Below, one piece after another: positions 17,599 through 24,790 of a stretch of DNA of 64,000 nucleotides. The notes below the pieces were generated by a model that was not told the DNA's origin, ran no database searches, and saw only the letters and a list, made by a program, of their open reading frames with translations. The stretch's first letter is position 1. Each line of letters opens with the position of its first letter. The position numbers and the translations under genes are program-made. This DNA is from Chthonomonas sp. (GTDB taxonomy: Bacteria; Armatimonadota; Fimbriimonadia; Fimbriimonadales; Fimbriimonadaceae), in contig JAEURP010000007.1 in NCBI GenBank assembly GCA_016788585.1, forward strand, positions 64,001-128,000, given 5' to 3'.

Positions 17599-18027
17599 AT
17601 GAAACAGTCGGTTCCACTCGGCATTCTCCGCATTGCTTCGGCTTTGATCTTCCTGCCAGCTGGTACCAGCAAGCTAATCAACTGGCCAATGGCCGCACCG
17701 ATGAATCCGGCTCCCGGCAGTCAGATATACATCGGCGCATGGATCGAAGCTGTTGGTGGGTTGCTGTTACTGCTTGGGCTTTGTACTAGGCCCGTGGCCT
17801 TTCTGCTGTCGGGAACGATGGCCGTGGCCTACTGGCAGTATCATGCGCTCGAAGCGCTGAAAGATAAGCCGGGACAGCCTGCTCTCCCCATCCACAGCGT
17901 GATTGTCCCATCCATGAATGGTGGCGTGGCAGCAGCGATTTTCTGCTTTGTATTTCTATATCTGACCATGACCGGCGGTGGCGCAATGAGTTTGGACGCC
18001 AAACTGGGAGCGAAGAAGTCTGGTTGA
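17599..18027 (+). CDS. DoxX-family membrane protein
   Basis: The 142-residue protein has four membrane segments with the DoxX-type pattern: ILRIASALIFLPAGTSKL, then a loop, GAWIEAVGGLLLLLGLCTRP, FLLSGTMAVAYWQYHA and a last helix before GGGAMSLDAKLG. DoxX proteins are small quinone-linked or redox-associated membrane proteins of mostly unknown role. The frame opens upstream at 17536 through the leader of the divergent peptidase, but ATG at 17599 gives a normal N-terminus. Confidence 0.88.
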   Translation: MKQSVPLGILRIASALIFLPAGTSKLINWPMAAPMNPAPGSQIYIGAWIEAVGGLLLLLGLCTRPVAFLLSGTMAVAYWQYHALEALKDKPGQPALPIHSVIVPSMNGGVAAAIFCFVFLYLTMTGGGAMSLDAKLGAKKSG

Positions 18028-18056
18028 CGGGCCGCCCATGGTTCGACGCATAGAGT

Positions 18057-18383
18057 GTGACGAATCTAGGAATTCTCGGCCGCATTCGGCTGATTCCAGC
18101 AAGGCGCTGGAAAATTCGACTCGATCAAGAGCCATCAGTTAGCGCCAGTGAGCATTCGATAAGGGCTACCACGGACGGGCTTCTAGCAACCTGGAAATGG
18201 GTGCATCATCACCTGGATCTGAAACTGGGGCCAGAAGTAGTTGCAACGCTCGACGGCATCGCGCTTCCAAACCACGAAGTTCGAGGCACGCTGGGCACGG
18301 AAGGGAAGTGGTGGCAATGCCATTTCATTATTAGCGTTCGCTCTGCCGGCGGCAACATTCGCTTGGCGGGAAGAATCTGGTGA
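18057..18383 (+). CDS. Hypothetical protein preceding NlpC/P60-like gene
   Basis: This 108-residue frame starts at GTG 18057 and ends in a four-base overlap (GTGA) with the next gene, the main evidence that it is real. It has no signal peptide or membrane helix. The C-terminal half (KWWQCHFIISVRSAGGNIRL) predicts beta strands. I do not recognise a family. Because it is coupled to a cysteine-peptidase-like gene, it could be a partner or inhibitor, but that is only context. Confidence 0.55.
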   Translation: MTNLGILGRIRLIPARRWKIRLDQEPSVSASEHSIRATTDGLLATWKWVHHHLDLKLGPEVVATLDGIALPNHEVRGTLGTEGKWWQCHFIISVRSAGGNIRLAGRIW

Positions 18384-18796
18384 GGAAAAACCTGATCGAT
18401 CTCGCAAGAAGCCGACTGGGTGAACCCTATGTTCTCGGCGCAAAAGTCCCCAAGCATGATCCTGATTGGCACGGGCCTTGGGACTGCGCCGAGTTTGCCA
18501 GCTGGTTGGTGTTCCAGTGCACGGGCAAACTGATCGGGGTCCGTAAGGGCGAAGCCTACACGGGCTTTTGGCAGGACGACTGCCGAAGGGGCATCGTAAG
18601 AGTGATTTCGGTGGCGGACGCAGCCAAGACTCCCGGTTGCTTCTTGCTCCGGTATCCCAACAAGCGGGTTCCAGGGCACATAGCGCTAGTTTCAGGACCA
18701 AATACGACTGTAGAGGCCCACTCGACCAAGCGAGGGGTGTGTCAGGCGAAGGTACTGGGAAGACGATGGGATTGTGGGATCAATATTAAGATTTGA
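18380..18796 (+). CDS. NlpC/P60-like cysteine peptidase, small
   Basis: The 138-residue protein matches a minimal NlpC/P60 or CHAP fold. ARSRLGEPYVLG is the lead helix and loop, C36 in GPWDCAEFASW is the nucleophile, H100 in PGHIALVSG is the general base, and H114 in VEAHS may be the third polar residue. It could cut a peptide or amide bond in peptidoglycan or another substrate. No signal peptide is seen, so export would need another route. It is translated from GTG overlapping the preceding gene. Confidence 0.72.
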   Translation: MRKNLIDLARSRLGEPYVLGAKVPKHDPDWHGPWDCAEFASWLVFQCTGKLIGVRKGEAYTGFWQDDCRRGIVRVISVADAAKTPGCFLLRYPNKRVPGHIALVSGPNTTVEAHSTKRGVCQAKVLGRRWDCGINIKI

Positions 18797-18803
18797 GAAT
18801 ATC

Positions 18804-18818
18804 TGAGAATAATTCTCA
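18804..18818. promoter_or_regulatory. Fur-family-like 7-1-7 palindrome
   Basis: TGAGAATAATTCTCA is a perfect 7-1-7 inverted repeat, the architecture of Fur-family operators (TGATAATnATTATCA). An extra TGAGAAT half-site lies directly upstream at 18794-18800, at the stop of the preceding gene. It sits 41 bases before the ATG of the ABM-like gene. The single-base centre argues against a transcribed hairpin. No Fur gene is in the window. Confidence 0.5.
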
Positions 18819-18859
18819 AAAGACAACATTATTGCTACAAAACCAACTATGCTTAAAGA

Positions 18860-19147
18860 ATGTTTACAGTGGTCTCCCGGTGGGAGTACGAGCCGGCAAG
18901 AGAGTCTGAAGTCATGGCGAAGGCCGACGAAACGCTCGACAAGATGAGAGGTTGGGCTGGGATAGAAGAGGCTTACAATGTGCTGGTCGCCCCTGGTGCC
19001 GTACTGGCAATCGTGACCTACACTGATGAACCGACCTACCAGAAACTCATTAAGGATCCGAATGGCCCCTTTGAGTCCCTGCTTTCAGAAAACAATTTGG
19101 AATCGATGACGACTTGGATTTGGTCTGAGTCAGGTCGTCGGGTTTAA
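18860..19147 (+). CDS. Small ABM-like (dimeric alpha/beta-barrel) protein
   Basis: The 95-residue protein begins FTVVSRWEYEPARESEV and has a central VLVAPGAVLAIVTYTDEP and a terminal TTWIWSESG. This is the strand-helix-strand pattern of antibiotic biosynthesis monooxygenase or EthD-like dimeric barrels. Such proteins include cofactorless monooxygenases and IsdG-type heme-degrading enzymes. The palindrome upstream resembles an iron-regulator site, which favours the heme or iron guess, but the residues that define IsdG are not clearly present. A TATGCT box 6 bases before the ATG suggests a leaderless transcript. Confidence 0.6.
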   Translation: MFTVVSRWEYEPARESEVMAKADETLDKMRGWAGIEEAYNVLVAPGAVLAIVTYTDEPTYQKLIKDPNGPFESLLSENNLESMTTWIWSESGRRV

Positions 19148-19189
19148 TCAGCAGGCCCAAGAGCTTGTCCTGGGCCCGCGCAAGTGAGT

Positions 19190-19681
19190 TTAGCCCATCC
19201 AGTGGACTTTGTCGTCGCCCAAGAGGCATTGAATGTAATTCAATTGGCCATCGTGGTACCAAAGGTGGCTCACCGCGATCTGGGCGAGCATAAACACGGG
19301 CATGTCCATCCCGAATGGCGCGGTAATGACCTTATTGAGGTCTTCGTCGCTGGTTGCCATCAATGCCGTTTGGAACTCACCGGCAACCTGGTTTAGGGTG
19401 GCCAGAGATGACTCTCTCGTTTGGCATAGTCCCTTGGTGCTCTCGAAGACGTCTTCTTCAGTGTCCGTGCGCACATTGCCCCTTAAGGCGTCGGTCATCC
19501 AAATGAGGAGCGAGAGGGCATCGCCGGTAAGTTCAGAGGCAGGCCGAGTGCATCCTCCAAAACTTTGATTCCATTTGTCTTCTGGGATGGCATTGACATC
19601 CGCTGTGTACATGCCAACAAGGGCATTGAGCCAGCCGGAGAGATAGGATCGGGCGTCCACGCCCTGAATTGTTGCGCTCAT
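19190..19681 (-). CDS. DinB-superfamily protein
   Basis: The 163-residue four-helix protein has the DinB/YfiT-like C-terminal signature AVSHLWYHDGQLNYIQCLLG, in which two histidines (HLWYH) are the metal ligands together with one from the first helices. DinB-fold proteins include thiol-dependent transferases using bacillithiol or mycothiol, but most are uncharacterised. It is one of three DinB-type genes in this window, together with 21314-21781 and 38751-39233. Confidence 0.8.
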   Translation of the reverse strand: MSATIQGVDARSYLSGWLNALVGMYTADVNAIPEDKWNQSFGGCTRPASELTGDALSLLIWMTDALRGNVRTDTEEDVFESTKGLCQTRESSLATLNQVAGEFQTALMATSDEDLNKVITAPFGMDMPVFMLAQIAVSHLWYHDGQLNYIQCLLGDDKVHWMG

Positions 19682-19718
19682 AGCGAGACAATGCTACCCG
19701 CCAGCCAATTGTCCAGAC

Positions 19719-21011
19719 CTACCGATTTCGACGCCTTCTTAGAATCACTACCAGGCCAGCGCCAAGTGAAATCAGGCTGACCGGTTCTGGTACGGGGGCA
19801 AGTCCTGATCCGGTGATGAAATAGGCACCCATATTGAAATAGCGGGCATTGGGCTCGTAACCACTGGTGTAGGCCCCGACACTGGTCACCTCCGCGTAAT
19901 AGTCACCCGCAGTCAGCGATCCCGTCCAGGTGTGGACCAAAGTGCTGGCACTTTCGGTAGCAACCCCAACAAGGCTGCCGCTCGAATTGAAAATTCGTAG
20001 AGAACTCCTCATTGTCGCACCGCCATCAGCCACACCGGCAATCAAAAATGAGGTGCCGTCATTGGCCGTAAGCGAGACCGTGCCCCCCAATGTCCGAAAC
20101 TTGAAGAAGTCCTTGGTGTAGGCATTTGCTCCTTCGGCGGCGTAGTTTGTTTCGGCACGTGGCAGAATCCAGCCCCGGTTTTGAGCGGCGTTCGAAGTCC
20201 CATTCGCCAAAACCGCCATCGGTGTCGCACTGGCCATCGTGTGCGAGATGCCGTCGTCGATTAGCGGTCCGATGTTGAGATTGTTGAGAAGGACCGCAAC
20301 GTCGTTGACATTGGTTCCTGTGGTTCCAACCCTCCAAGTCGCCCGCTGAGAATTGTAGGCAGTTCCCATGATAGGAGCGTAGCTTCCGTCGCCGCTGGCA
20401 CCACCGTTGCTGCTGTATTCGCCCCCGGTGTTTTCGTCATGTTGGTGAGGAAGCCCGAGATGGTGTCCGTCCTCATGGGCGGCCACGAAGCCCATGGCCT
20501 TTGCGCTTGTACCTGATCCTCCGGCTGGAAAGACCCAGTTCGTACGCCGCCCATTGGTCGTAGTGGCTTGTTCAGCGATTCCAACATAAGAGACTCCTCC
20601 GGCAGATCCGTACCACGAATTGGATCCTCCAAGGATTGTGTGGGTTAGGTACTGCGTGTTGTCATACCAAGTCTTGCGTTCAGCATGAGTCAGACCGGCG
20701 GGCGCCGGGTCAACTGTGGTGACATTAATGTTAAAACCGACAAAGGCTGCTGCGGCTCGTGCCCAAGTCTCCCGGATTCGTTGCATTTCTGCGCTCGTGA
20801 AAGTGGTGGCATCGCCGTCCAATGTGAAGGCGGGCACATTCCCGGGAGTGCGGTTTGCCCAAGTGCCTGAGTAATTGAAGCCCGCGAAGTTCAGGTAGAT
20901 CGTGTACTGTGCGCCAGGTCGGCTGCTAAGCGCCGGCGGAATAGGCTGCCCCCAGGCAAGCGTGGTCAGTAGCGCGCTAAGCGCAAACGCGGTTCGTAGA
21001 TTTCCCCTCAT
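19719..21011 (-). CDS. Secreted metzincin-type metalloprotease with PEP-CTERM signal
   Basis: The 430-residue protein has a signal peptide (about 1-21). Its catalytic domain contains HEDGHHLGLPH at 179-189, a complete HExxHxxGxxH metzincin zinc motif (H179, E180, H183, G186, H189). A C-terminal region (about 290-390) resembles a pre-peptidase C-terminal domain (SLTAGDYYAEVTSVG). It ends with VPEPVSLISLGAG, a membrane helix and RRRRNR, a PEP-CTERM tripartite signal. It should be exported, processed by an exosortase and retained at or released from the surface. A hairpin upstream encloses the ribosome-binding site. Confidence 0.85.
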   Translation of the reverse strand: MRGNLRTAFALSALLTTLAWGQPIPPALSSRPGAQYTIYLNFAGFNYSGTWANRTPGNVPAFTLDGDATTFTSAEMQRIRETWARAAAAFVGFNINVTTVDPAPAGLTHAERKTWYDNTQYLTHTILGGSNSWYGSAGGVSYVGIAEQATTTNGRRTNWVFPAGGSGTSAKAMGFVAAHEDGHHLGLPHQHDENTGGEYSSNGGASGDGSYAPIMGTAYNSQRATWRVGTTGTNVNDVAVLLNNLNIGPLIDDGISHTMASATPMAVLANGTSNAAQNRGWILPRAETNYAAEGANAYTKDFFKFRTLGGTVSLTANDGTSFLIAGVADGGATMRSSLRIFNSSGSLVGVATESASTLVHTWTGSLTAGDYYAEVTSVGAYTSGYEPNARYFNMGAYFITGSGLAPVPEPVSLISLGAGLVVILRRRRNR

Positions 21012-21012
21012 T

Positions 21013-21045
21013 GTGAATCCGTTCCTTGTTAGGTGACGGATTCAC
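21013..21045 (-). promoter_or_regulatory. Hairpin enclosing the ribosome-binding site
   Basis: GTGAATCCGT (21013-21022) and ACGGATTCAC (21036-21045) form a perfect ten-base inverted repeat with a 13-base spacer. It lies immediately upstream of the ATG of the metzincin gene. Read on the minus strand, the spacer contains AAGGA, the likely Shine-Dalgarno site, in the loop. This could control translation or be a protein-binding operator. Confidence 0.5.
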
Positions 21046-21079
21046 TGCTAGGGTTCGGTTCTACAAGATAATCCTGGTA

Positions 21080-21283
21080 TCAGTCGTTCAAAACGAAGGT
21101 GACTTTCAAGATGACTCGGTATTCGGTAACGACGCCATTTTCTACTGACACCTGCTGATCTTGGACCCAAGCCGACATGACATTGCTAAGCGTGTCATGA
21201 GCACGCTTGACACCCTGCTGAATAGCGTCTTCGAATCCCTTTGGCGAGGAAGCGGAAATCTCAATAATCTTTGCGACAGACAT
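21080..21283 (-). CDS. Dodecin family flavin-binding protein
   Basis: The 67-residue protein matches dodecin along its whole length. It begins VAKIIEISASSPKGFEDAI, has a central VMSAWVQDQQVSVENG with the tryptophan that stacks on flavin, and ends EYRVILKVTFVLND. Dodecins form hollow dodecamers that store or buffer FMN, riboflavin or CoA. It is a separate gene on the minus strand between the DinB gene and the metzincin. Confidence 0.93.
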   Translation of the reverse strand: MSVAKIIEISASSPKGFEDAIQQGVKRAHDTLSNVMSAWVQDQQVSVENGVVTEYRVILKVTFVLND

Positions 21284-21313
21284 ACTTCGTAGAATACCTA
21301 TCGGGCTTCGCTA

Positions 21314-21781
21314 TCAAGCCCAGTGCCAATCGCCGTCGCCAAGCATGGTCTGAATAAAATTGAACTGCCCACTGTGATACATTAAGTGGGTGCTGAGCAT
21401 GCTGGCTCGGTTATAGACCGTCCTCCCCGCGTCATCACCCTCGATTGGTTTGGAAAGCTCTTCTACAGTCATGGCATCCACAGTCTCCTTTGCTCGTTTG
21501 GCAGCGGCGTCAAAAGCAGCGATGATCTCTGACTTCTGATTGAAGTCGGCAGGAGCTTTAATCCAACCTTGGCTCGGATCGAATGGAGGTGGCGACTCGC
21601 CCCTCAGTAGGGCTCCAAAGTAGTCGTTAACCACGTTGAGCTCATAGACGATATCGGCAACCGTTCGAGCCTGCCCACCGAAACTCTTTGTGAATGCCTC
21701 TTCAGGAAGAGCGTTCAAGTCCTTTGAAACGATGTTAATGGCATTTTCTAGTGATGTTTTGGCCACTGTGGCAATATCCAT
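21314..21781 (-). CDS. DinB-superfamily protein
   Basis: The 155-residue protein has a helical bundle with FGGQARTVADIVYELN near residue 35, where a first metal histidine is replaced in sequence by other polar residues. The C-terminal THLMYHSGQFNFIQTMLGDG carries the paired histidines of the DinB fold. It shares the H-x3-H-x-GQ-x-N-x-IQ pattern with the protein at 19190-19681, so the two are probably paralogues. Substrate unknown. Confidence 0.8.
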   Translation of the reverse strand: MDIATVAKTSLENAINIVSKDLNALPEEAFTKSFGGQARTVADIVYELNVVNDYFGALLRGESPPPFDPSQGWIKAPADFNQKSEIIAAFDAAAKRAKETVDAMTVEELSKPIEGDDAGRTVYNRASMLSTHLMYHSGQFNFIQTMLGDGDWHWA

Positions 21782-21800
21782 GAAGCAATGCTACCTTGTG

Positions 21801-21838
21801 AAACAAAAGAAGCGACCGGCTGACATTCCGGTCGCTTC
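21801..21838 (-). terminator. Rho-independent terminator for the DUF4332 gene
   Basis: On the minus strand a perfect 11-base stem (GAAGCGACCGG with CCGGTCGCTTC) with an eight-base loop is followed by TTTTGTTT. It lies 19 bases after the stop of the gene at 21857-22261. Confidence 0.88.
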
Positions 21839-21856
21839 AGTAGATGAAAAGGACTC

Positions 21857-22261
21857 TTAGTGAGTGACGACTCGATCTAACGACTTAGCCTCTTCGACCC
21901 ACTTCTCGACCGCCCCCAACGAAGGGGTCGAGCGAACAAGGCTTTTTTCGGCATTTACCTCTTCCATTTTGGCGTGGAGATTTGCGGCATTTCGTTGGGC
22001 CAGTTCAGGCACGGAGTCGACGCCCGAAGCCTCTAGGAGGTCGGCGTATTCTGAACCGATGCCATGAACACGGGCAAGATCGGCTCGGTTGACCCACTTC
22101 AGGATGAGAGTATCAGAGATTCCAGAGCCCTCTGCGATCGAATCGCGCCCACTCTTTCCCGCGCCTTTTTCAAGCAAGTGATCGGTGGTGATGATGCCCA
22201 TGCCAGCAAGTTTTTCGGCAAATGCTGGTCCGATGCCTTCGATGTCTTTGATGTTAGCCAT
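21857..22261 (-). CDS. DUF4332 helix-hairpin-helix protein
   Basis: The 134-residue protein is built from two helix-hairpin-helix units. The first starts DIEGIGPAFAEKLAGMGI and the second RVHGIGSEYADLLEASGV. This matches DUF4332, a family of small proteins related to DNA-binding HhH domains and often found at the C-terminus of other proteins. A stand-alone form may bind DNA, but no nuclease domain is present. It lies 15 bases downstream of the OmpA-type gene on the same strand and is followed by an intrinsic terminator, so the two may share a transcript. Confidence 0.85.
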   Translation of the reverse strand: MANIKDIEGIGPAFAEKLAGMGIITTDHLLEKGAGKSGRDSIAEGSGISDTLILKWVNRADLARVHGIGSEYADLLEASGVDSVPELAQRNAANLHAKMEEVNAEKSLVRSTPSLGAVEKWVEEAKSLDRVVTH

Positions 22262-22276
22262 GATGTCGCTCGTTGT

Positions 22277-23530
22277 TTACTTTGCCGTTACCCGAATGGC
22301 GATTCGCCTATTCTTGGCTCGGCCCTCCTCAGTGTCATTACTGGCAACTGGGAAATCTGGTCCGTATCCCTCCGATTCAAGTCTTTCGGCTGCTACGCCG
22401 AAAGCAGCAAGCGCTACTAATACGGACTTCGCCCGATCGGCGGAAAGAGTTCTGTTCTGTTCAGGATCGCCGGTATTGTCTGTGTAACCCCCGATCTTCA
22501 AGTTGACTTGAGGATAGGCCTTAAGAATGGCTGCCAGTCGAACGATTTCGTCGTATGTGCCTGCCTTTAACGTAGACTTACCGGAATCGAATTTTAAGTC
22601 ACGAAAATTGAACCAGGTCGTCTCGTCAACAGGCTTGCTCTCATCGCTCAAGAAGGCCAAAAGCTCGCCCTCGATGCTGTTCCTAGCAGTCTTCATCTTG
22701 GTCCCGTCGGGAAGTTCAAACTCGGCAGGGCCTGTGGTGGTTTGATGTGTTGGATTCTCCGTGGATTTGGCCGGCTTTGGCTCAGAAGTCTCGGTGGAAA
22801 CCGGCGGCTTGTTTGGTTCAGGTGTCGCTGCTACCGCGGGCCTCGTAAACCACCAGATGACTCCAGCGACAACGGCTGCGCCAACAGCGGGCACCATCCA
22901 ATTCGAGCCTGCTGGTCGCTCCACAACCACAGGTTTTTGCTCAACTGTATCGGCGGGTTTTGCCTCATTTGGATCGACGACCGTCGGCATCGCGATTTTT
23001 GGTAGGTCGCTAAATCCAAGCAAGGCGCCCGCACCGGCGGGCAGGCCACTGAGGATATTGCCTTTCTGATCCGCGATGATAGTAGCGAGGCCCGCTGCGT
23101 CCATTCCTTCGTTAGCCGCCTTGTTTCCAAGGACCTTGCCGATCAAGCTCCCGACCAGCGCGAGGATCCCGCTCGCCGAAGAGAGTTTCACTCCGCTGAG
23201 CTTAGAAATAAGATCAGAGAAATCATCTTGCCGACCAGAAAATGAGCCGTCGAGGATACTCCGGGAAGCCTTGAGCTCCTCATTGTCACTTTCGCTGAGC
23301 AACCCCCCAAGTTGATCGGAGATGTTGCCGCTGGCCATGCTCTTGAACTGCTCCAACAAGCCGCCCAGCGCTTCCGGGTCATCGATCCGGGTGAGAATGC
23401 CTCCTAGGACAGTGGGAATAGCCGCTGAAATGGCTTTGCCTACCGCTTCCTCAGATTCTCCAAGCAATGAGCTCGCTTGGGCGGCCAGCATAGGGCCCGC
23501 GAGATCCTTCAATGATTCGACCAAATTCAT
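22277..23530 (-). CDS. DUF937 and OmpA-family domain fusion
   Basis: The 417-residue protein starts with a DUF937-like helical domain (about 1-160: LGESEEAVGKAISAAIPTVL and further Leu/Gly-rich helices). A membrane segment (NWMVPAVGAAVVAGVIWWF, about 220), a Pro/Thr/Glu linker and a C-terminal OmpA-type peptidoglycan-binding domain follow. The OmpA domain shows LKIGGYTDNTGDPEQNRTLS and RAKSVLVAL with the final NRRIAIRV. The domain order suggests an inner-membrane protein with a large N-terminal part inside and the OmpA domain outside, bound to the wall. ATG at 23530 is chosen; the extension to 23566 has no signal. Confidence 0.85.
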   Translation of the reverse strand: MNLVESLKDLAGPMLAAQASSLLGESEEAVGKAISAAIPTVLGGILTRIDDPEALGGLLEQFKSMASGNISDQLGGLLSESDNEELKASRSILDGSFSGRQDDFSDLISKLSGVKLSSASGILALVGSLIGKVLGNKAANEGMDAAGLATIIADQKGNILSGLPAGAGALLGFSDLPKIAMPTVVDPNEAKPADTVEQKPVVVERPAGSNWMVPAVGAAVVAGVIWWFTRPAVAATPEPNKPPVSTETSEPKPAKSTENPTHQTTTGPAEFELPDGTKMKTARNSIEGELLAFLSDESKPVDETTWFNFRDLKFDSGKSTLKAGTYDEIVRLAAILKAYPQVNLKIGGYTDNTGDPEQNRTLSADRAKSVLVALAAFGVAAERLESEGYGPDFPVASNDTEEGRAKNRRIAIRVTAK

Positions 23531-23656
23531 GCAATCACTTCGACAAGGATTTTGAGGCAGGCCCAAAACCGGGACCTACGATGATTATCGTCGCACACGC
23601 TTCCTCAAACGATAATTTACCAGCCAGCACAAATTTTGTCCTGAGATAAGCTAGAT

Positions 23657-24751
23657 TTATCTCATCTTCTTACCGCCCAGCATTACCTGCAGCGAGGTCT
23701 TTGTTTGGATTCTGGGCAGAGGTTGTGCCTTCTCCAAAGCAGCCCCCGGGCCGTAACCTGCCATCTGCATCATCGCCATGTCGGCATTCGCAAAAATCCC
23801 AGCTGGAATATCGACATTTGTCGCAGTTCCGGCCATGAATACTGTTTCCGTCACCTTTGCTCGGACTTCAGCCATTTGCATAAAGCCCCAGTTGTTCATC
23901 ATGCCGCCCTCTTCAAACTTCTCACTGGAAGACCAGATGATGACGGTGTTCTTGCCCTCCATACCAAATGCGCTCGCTTGCAGACCAATCGCATTCGGAA
24001 TCTGCTTCCAGGCAAAGCTAATCGCCTTCTTGAGATCGATTTTGTTTTCTAGGTTAGGCGCGGTGATGGCGATCGGGTCGAGAAAGTTGACATTGCTCGG
24101 CGCTTCGATATCGACATTGCCAGTGTAATTGGTGCTCAAGCTGTACTTGCCAACTAGAGAAGCCGAGCTGTCGATTTGCCCTGGTTGCTTGGGAGTGGGC
24201 CAGTAGGCCGTCGTCCATCCATCTTTGTAGTAATAGGAACTCTGACCGGCTTGAGCTTCGCGAGCTTGGTCCTTCATCGCCCGGCGTTGCTCTTCGGTTA
24301 GGCCATTCCAAGTAATCACTCTTGGCTGACCGGCCCGAACGGTCGTAGACGATCCCCAGTAGATCTTAATCGTAAATTTCTCCGGGTCTTTGTCTGGATC
24401 AAAGTCGCGAGGATTGGGCTCTGTCTTGCCAGCTTCGGCCCTGTAGAGATTGAGATCGAGCTTTGCGCCTTGCTTCAGCCCAGAGGGGGGGGCAACGCTG
24501 GCCGCGGCATCTTTCGGGGCAATCGAGGGCGACCAAAGGCGAATATTGAGCACCCGAGCGGCCTTGCCTGAGTACATCATCGCCTCCGGAGGAAGCTTGA
24601 TTCCAGGAGGCAGGTCGCCAAAGTCCATGACGGGCATGCCTGCCATTCGGCCTGCCTTCGTTTCGGCCAAGATCGCAAAGTAGGCTTGGTTTGATTGCGC
24701 GGGCAACATGGATGCGGCAAAAGCCGCCGAGAAGAGAATGGATTTCAGCAT
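23657..24751 (-). CDS. Secreted hypothetical protein
   Basis: The 364-residue protein has a clear signal peptide (FSAAFAASMLPAQS) and a strong ribosome site (TAGGAG) upstream. It is rich in Met, Ala and Pro. The middle (IKIYWGSSTTVRAGQPRVI) repeats a motif that looks like a beta-sandwich, and a later stretch (IPNAIGLQASAFGMEGKN) is like carbohydrate- or ligand-binding beta domains. No catalytic motif or family is recognised. Neighbours on the same strand are also exported. Confidence 0.7.
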   Translation of the reverse strand: MLKSILFSAAFAASMLPAQSNQAYFAILAETKAGRMAGMPVMDFGDLPPGIKLPPEAMMYSGKAARVLNIRLWSPSIAPKDAAASVAPPSGLKQGAKLDLNLYRAEAGKTEPNPRDFDPDKDPEKFTIKIYWGSSTTVRAGQPRVITWNGLTEEQRRAMKDQAREAQAGQSSYYYKDGWTTAYWPTPKQPGQIDSSASLVGKYSLSTNYTGNVDIEAPSNVNFLDPIAITAPNLENKIDLKKAISFAWKQIPNAIGLQASAFGMEGKNTVIIWSSSEKFEEGGMMNNWGFMQMAEVRAKVTETVFMAGTATNVDIPAGIFANADMAMMQMAGYGPGAALEKAQPLPRIQTKTSLQVMLGGKKMR

Positions 24752-24790
24752 TTTTTCTGGCTCCTAAAGAATAGTATAGACCCCTTGATT

